Assembly (NCBI GenBank): GCA_903845215.1 | Contig: CAIMWI010000041.1 | Location: 1 to 37,052, forward strand | Origin: an uncultured Rhodobacterales bacterium | GTDB taxonomy: Bacteria > Pseudomonadota > Alphaproteobacteria > Rhodobacterales > Rhodobacteraceae | Length of the DNA: 37,052 bases | Direction of reading: 5' to 3' | In this document: positions 34,701 to 37,052 of the stretch, in pieces | Layout: each line of letters begins with the position of its first letter | Position numbering within the stretch: the first letter of the stretch is position 1 | Made by a program: the position numbers and the translations under genes | The notes under the pieces: generated by a model | What the model was told of the DNA's origin: nothing | Database searches by the model: none | Seen by the model: the letters and a program-made list of their open reading frames with translations, nothing else

Positions 34701-34914
34701 AAGTATCAGCGGCAACAATGCTTTTGTGTGGCTGGGCACTGCAGAAATTGGGACCAGCACCTCAGGCGATTTGCGATTTCAAAAGTATGATAATGAGGGA
34801 GACGGCAATGATTACACGCTGGTCCTTGCCGACACAGACAAAGATACCGCGTCAGAGTTTATGATCAAACTGGTTGGTTTGTACGATCTGACAGCGAATG
34901 ATTTTATTCTGTGA
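31783..34914 (+). CDS. Large RTX-like calcium-binding repeat protein
   Basis: A predicted secreted protein of 1043 residues. The first ~140 residues form a domain I do not recognise. Then come short RTX nonapeptides ([17 protein letters not shown]), and from residue 184 to 913 nine repeats, the first of 90 residues and the next eight of exactly 80. Each repeat combines a GNDTY..D..DTI.EA..GGTDTV half, an ENL.L.G...NGTGN.LNN.ITGN.AAN core and a LDGG.G.DTLIGG calcium turn. The C-terminal 130 residues ([30 protein letters not shown]) resemble the serralysin-type RTX end that carries the type I secretion signal. No N-terminal signal peptide is seen, as expected. No secretion genes lie in the window. 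Role could be adhesion or surface layer; not determinable. Confidence 0.85.
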   Translation: MARLQSEAQFNQDLIAFSKAGDSAPQYRFSDNKSIAWHGKVYADSYSLTLSDTAPRLSVSLYGPAIRVGSTGGIVGGTFNGINASVWSDGQWATAWSIEDVSVDASFMFGAMVTADAKDDARMIRACLAGSDLFVLSAFADLARGDVGNDTLNGYEGNDSLYGGSGADVLDGGAGADSLIGGSGDDVYDVQDGADVVEELTNEGLDTVMALMSYTLTANVETLILTGNASSSGTGNSLANAITGNSAANSLFGLGGNDTLSGGGGHDTLNGGAGNDTYITDDSDTIVEEETGGIDTVVSLGSYSLDDFVENLILSGSDGINGTGNSLNNTITGNGAENLLDGLTGNDTLVGGLGNDTYIIDGDDTIIEAVNGGTDTVEAMVSYTMASNLENLILKGAAAADGTGNSGNNTLTGNSAANVLDGGVGNDTLIGGAGDDTYLSDGGDTITEAADGGTDTVKTSVSYSLAANLENVILGGSGSINGTGNGLNNVITGNGAANVLNGGTGADTLIGGAGDDTYTTDGGDTITEAYSGGTDTVKSSASHSLDDNIENLILTGAVSVNGTGNRLYNVITGNTAANILDGGVGADTMIGGLGNDTYIVDRLDTITEAVNGGTDTIVSALTYSLVANVENLTLSGTENLNGTGNTLNNLITGNGAANILNGDTGADTLIGGAGDDTYVTDGGDMISEAVDEGTDTVQSSASHTLAENVENLVLSGSAAINGTGNSLNNVITGNVVANVLNGGLGADTLIGGYGNDTYRIDSADTIIETAIGGTDTVQVAQTYTLGSNLENLTLTGTAAINGTGNAANNTLTGNSAANILDGGAGTDALIGGLGDDTYITDGGDTITEGLNGGTDTVNSSATYTLASHVENLTLTGAAGLGGTGNTLNNRITGNDGANLLDGSGGNDTLLGGAGADSLTGGLGIDQLTGGDGADVFVFKSATETANTLAAADTITDFIQGQDRINLSAIDASASISGNNAFVWLGTAEIGTSTSGDLRFQKYDNEGDGNDYTLVLADTDKDTASEFMIKLVGLYDLTANDFIL
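32332..34521 (+). repeat. Nine coding tandem repeats, 270 bp then 8 x 240 bp
   Basis: Unit starts fall at 32332, 32602, 32842, 33082, 33322, 33562, 33802, 34042 and 34282. The first unit is 270 bp; the other eight are exactly 240 bp with no indel. The DNA of the units has diverged at many synonymous and non-synonymous positions, while length and glycine/aspartate motifs are kept. Confidence 0.92.
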
Positions 34915-35385
34915 TCGTGTTAGGGGCTTTTGGTTGATATAACCGTCACGGCGTTTACCTGTAACTGGTGCGGGTGCTTTTGGTCAGATTTCTGATTTTC
35001 AAAAAGTGAATGCCTAAAGGTTGGAGGCAAACACTCGCTAATTTTTTTTGAAGCCCGAACTCAGACGGCAGCCAACATATCTTCCACACCTGATATGCCC
35101 GCCAGGAGATTTGCCTTTACGCTGACATTCTGAGTTTTAAACGCCAATGGTAGGGCCAAGAAGCTGTCAAGGTGCTGAAATTAACATCGCGCGGTGCTGT
35201 GTAAAACTTTGAAGGAATTCTGCAGGCCATTCCGGCGCGATCCTGTCCTGAGCCAAACGCTGTGCGCAGTGTTCGTTGCGGGGTTGGCAGACTGGATCCT
35301 TGACCCCGGTCTGGCCTTGCGAACTGTCCCCCTAGCCGGCATTATCCCTGTGGGTTGCCGGATGCGCCAAAGGGGCACTGTGCCG
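34915..35385. other. Intergenic, decayed-looking DNA after the RTX gene
   Basis: No supported complete gene. A minus-strand open frame of 39 codons (35061-35180), ending LLAGISGVEDMLAAV, reads like the genuine C-terminus of a lost protein: it has coherent composition but a stop directly before it and no start. Opposed open frames of 65-67 codons (35181-35397) have no clear starts or family features. A GGGGCTTTTGGTT/GGGTGCTTTTGGTC near-repeat is present at about 34923 and 34972. Confidence 0.45.
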
Positions 35386-35586
35386 TTAAAACAGTAGCTT
35401 ATAGGTATTCGCCAAGGTGTCTGTCACAGTCCCCGTGCCACTTTCACTGCCAGATCCTGTGATGAAACGGCCTTGAACCCGGGTGCCGTCGGTGCAGACG
35501 GCATAGACCTCGCCTTTATTCACACCGCCAACATCGGTAATGGATTTGGTCAGCTTACCACCAGTATTTTGCAAGCTCAGCGACAC
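35386..35586 (-). CDS. Small beta-rich protein, possibly a gene fragment
   Basis: A 66-codon frame with only a GTG start (35586). The product is rich in Gly, Thr and Ser (VYAVCTDGTRVQGRF, then GSGSESGTGTVTDTLANTY) and ends in KLLF, like the C-terminal strands of a secreted beta protein. The frame is open upstream of the GTG for many codons, including a hydrophobic HLFFLFLGILAP stretch, but I see no start there, so the 5' end may be lost. It follows the barrel gene by 104 bp in the same direction. Real gene versus remnant is open. Confidence 0.4.
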   Translation of the reverse strand: MSLSLQNTGGKLTKSITDVGGVNKGEVYAVCTDGTRVQGRFITGSGSESGTGTVTDTLANTYKLLF

Positions 35587-35690
35587 GCCGCGTTCTTTTC
35601 GGTCATGTGCGGGGCACAGTCGGGGTGCTAAGATACCAAGAAAGAGGAAGAAAAGATGTGGGGCAGGGGGGCGTTGGAAGTGGGGCGCCG

Positions 35691-36659
35691 TTAGCGTTGC
35701 AGAACGGAAAACCGGATATCCGCCGTGCCCGTGTCATCAAAAAAATCGATGCTACTGTTCTTGCGGCTATAGCCAAGGCTGGCCAACATCCGCCGCCCCA
35801 GTTTTACATCAACACCCAGACGCGCACTGGAATCCTCGCGGCTTAGGCCAAAGAAATTGCCGCCCTCGGCCCGCACGAAGGACAGGCTTAGCCCGGCAGG
35901 AAACGTGTCGGGGGTTTTGAGCGCAAGCTCTAGGCTGTAGCGATCCGACAGCGCGTTTTTGACCGGGGTAAACAGCGTCAGGCCAAGGGTCAGGCTGCGA
36001 CCCTCGGGGCCATAAATCCCCACACTGCCGCCGGCCTTGTTACGCCAGCCGCCGTCTATCTTGTCTCGCCCCATCAAACCGACAAGCGATGCATCCCATC
36101 CGGGCAATTTGGTTCCGGCTGGGTCAATCGGCAGACGATGGTCGGCGGAGAATGTGAAGGACGCGGTCGATGACCGCGACAGCGCCTTTTCTTCACGCGA
36201 AGTGGCCGCGCAGATTGAGCCGAGGGTCGTTTCTGACAAAAAGGTCAGACCGCAGACCGACACCCCTGCGGAGCGCACCCGCAAATCCGACGCAAGATTG
36301 TGCAAGGATTGCGCTTGGGCCGAATACTCAAGCCCAAAGTTGGCGCTGACATCGGTTTGGCCCGTCAAAAACAGGCCCGCCCCGATCAGCACCCCCTGTT
36401 GAGCCACGTTGTCGGGCGGCAGGGTAAAGGGCAGGCCGCCCAAAACAAAGGATGACCCCGGCATGCCGCCGTTCATGTTGGGATCATAAGTGACAACTGG
36501 CGCGATCTTTAAGGCCGGGCGGCCATCTTGCGCCATCAGGGGATCCACAATCGCCAATGACAGAACCAGGCCAACGGCGGCGCAATGTCTGGCGCGCCGA
36601 AGCCCGCCCCGAAGGCGTAACCCCAGCGAGCCAGCCGCAGTCTGTTGGATACTGCCCAC
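35691..36659 (-). CDS. Outer-membrane beta-barrel resembling the DUF560/Slam translocon
   Basis: A 322-residue exported protein. A basic N-region (LRLRGGLRRARH) and hydrophobic core (AAVGLVLSLAIVDPLMA) form a signal peptide, cleaved near MA-QDG. The rest alternates polar and hydrophobic residues in short strands and ends DIRFSVLQR, fitting an outer-membrane barrel. The segment after the signal (VVTYDPNMNGGMPGSSF, then LGGLPFTLPPD) resembles the first barrel strands of DUF560 proteins (Slam, type XI secretion). The usual N-terminal TPR region is absent, so it would be a barrel-only form. The GTG start lies 11 bp after the upstream, IS-interrupted gene behind AAGGAAAACAGGC, implying coupling. 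Family call moderate. Confidence 0.55.
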   Translation of the reverse strand: MGSIQQTAAGSLGLRLRGGLRRARHCAAVGLVLSLAIVDPLMAQDGRPALKIAPVVTYDPNMNGGMPGSSFVLGGLPFTLPPDNVAQQGVLIGAGLFLTGQTDVSANFGLEYSAQAQSLHNLASDLRVRSAGVSVCGLTFLSETTLGSICAATSREEKALSRSSTASFTFSADHRLPIDPAGTKLPGWDASLVGLMGRDKIDGGWRNKAGGSVGIYGPEGRSLTLGLTLFTPVKNALSDRYSLELALKTPDTFPAGLSLSFVRAEGGNFFGLSREDSSARLGVDVKLGRRMLASLGYSRKNSSIDFFDDTGTADIRFSVLQR

Positions 36660-36670
36660 GCCTGTTTTCC

Positions 36671-36924
36671 TTATTGCCGCGTGACGGTAAAGCCACCGTA
36701 CAGCGGTTGCGCCGTACCCGTCGTCAGGTTGATGTTGCCGGTGATATAGCCTGGACCCGCAGGAACGATCGGTTCAGGGATTTGGCCTTCCCGGAAATTG
36801 CCGCTCATGGTGCCGTTGACCGTGGTGTCGGATCCACTCACATCTAGATTGCCAGAAAGGTCCGCCGAGATTGTGTCATCCCGAGTGGCGATATTCGAGC
36901 GATCTGCCCGAGTGATCTTGCCGT
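36671..36924 (-). pseudogene. 3' remnant of a surface or secreted protein gene, IS-disrupted
   Basis: An open frame of 84 codons with no start runs leftward from the IS boundary to a TAA at 36671. The product is beta-rich and repetitive: DDTISADLSGNLDVSGSD, then TTVNGTMSGNF, and the end TGTAQPLYGGFTVTRQ. This is the kind of C-terminal barrel seen in Slam-dependent surface lipoproteins (TbpB-like), though I cannot confirm the family. In the same frame a TGA appears within the IS, so the 5' part must lie beyond the element, outside the window. It is 11 bp upstream of the barrel gene and so was probably its operon partner and possibly its cargo. Confidence 0.65.
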
Positions 36925-37052
36925 TGTCCGTCGTCGAATGATTTGGAACATCCGCGGTGATTTTGGAGCGGAGGTCATTGGCTCATCGGGTTCATGTTAT
37001 GCTGCTTGACGCTGATGGTTCAAGCGGCGGTTTTGGATGGTCTTGTGTTTGA
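36925..37052 (-). mobile_element. End of an IS3-family insertion sequence
   Basis: The element is recognised from the transposase C-terminus at 36997-37052. The outer end is placed at TGTCCGTCGTCGAATGATTT (plus strand, from 36925), which begins with TG and resembles the terminal inverted repeat I recall for this IS3 group. The rest of the element runs past the right edge of the window. Exact boundary is inference, because the second end and target duplication are not visible. Confidence 0.6.
36997..37052 (-). CDS. IS3-family transposase, C-terminal end (partial)
   Basis: The last 17 complete codons before a TAA read KHKTIQNRRLNHQRQAA, matching the basic C-terminal tail of integrase-type (OrfB, DDE) transposases of IS3 elements common in Rhodobacteraceae. 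The gene runs in from the right edge, leftward, in the same direction as the interrupted host gene. Catalytic residues lie outside the window. Confidence 0.65.
   Translation of the reverse strand, partial: KHKTIQNRRLNHQRQAA

Overview
The window looks like a chromosomal segment of an alphaproteobacterium of the Rhodobacteraceae (Rhodobacter/Roseobacter group). The evidence is gene order and family type: the yceD-rpmF-plsX-fabH-ihfA-merR block, a hel-type cytochrome c maturation cluster (ccmABCDG), a long-form (360 aa) dCTP deaminase, an OlsB-type acyltransferase, an IalB-like protein, GC-rich coding DNA, and a dispersed GAGTATTT..CAAGATGA repeat that I associate with this family. Genus cannot be fixed from the sequence alone.

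Layout. 1-2064: a P4-type tyrosine integrase and an AT-rich flank with direct repeats and a possible operator, probably the edge of an integrated element whose body lies left of the window. 2065-4507: dCTP deaminase, tRNA-Pro(GGG), a MerR-type regulator and IHF alpha. 4659-7834: phospholipid and fatty-acid initiation genes (fabH, plsX) with ribosomal L32 (rpmF) and yceD, all leftward. 8039-12691: BamE-like lipoprotein, MsrB, OlsB, a Uup-type ABC-F ATPase and an aldo/keto reductase. 12782-15519: ccmABCDG, a tightly packed operon including a 50-residue CcmD. 15520-18111: four evenly spaced palindromes, then a leftward one-carbon operon (a PF13769 'virulence factor' small protein, a divergent methylene-THF reductase, a pterin-binding methyl-THF methyltransferase, and a small protein whose start lies inside a hairpin). 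18295-20165: ppx/gppA and rlmE. 20239-24546: cell-envelope genes (DUF882 protein, L,D-transpeptidase, lpxD, ialB-like). 24911-28843: CorB/CorC-type protein, xerD, a 515-aa unknown and a 44-aa membrane protein overlapping it, leftward. 29037-31605: aroK, aroB and a tagatose-3-epimerase-like enzyme, rightward.

31783-37052 is accessory in character. It holds a giant RTX-like protein containing nine repeats, eight of them exactly 240 bp long, then decayed-looking DNA. After that comes a leftward pair: a secreted or surface protein gene and an outer-membrane barrel resembling the DUF560/Slam (type XI secretion) translocon. The upstream gene survives only as its 3' part, because what looks like the end of an IS3-family element sits inside it. 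The last 56 bases encode the C-terminus of that element's transposase.

Most of the window is ordinary core chromosome. The most unusual parts are the RTX / barrel / IS region at the right end, the one-carbon operon with its start-codon hairpin, and the palindrome cluster beside it. Identifications rest on reading motifs by eye; no database search was run.
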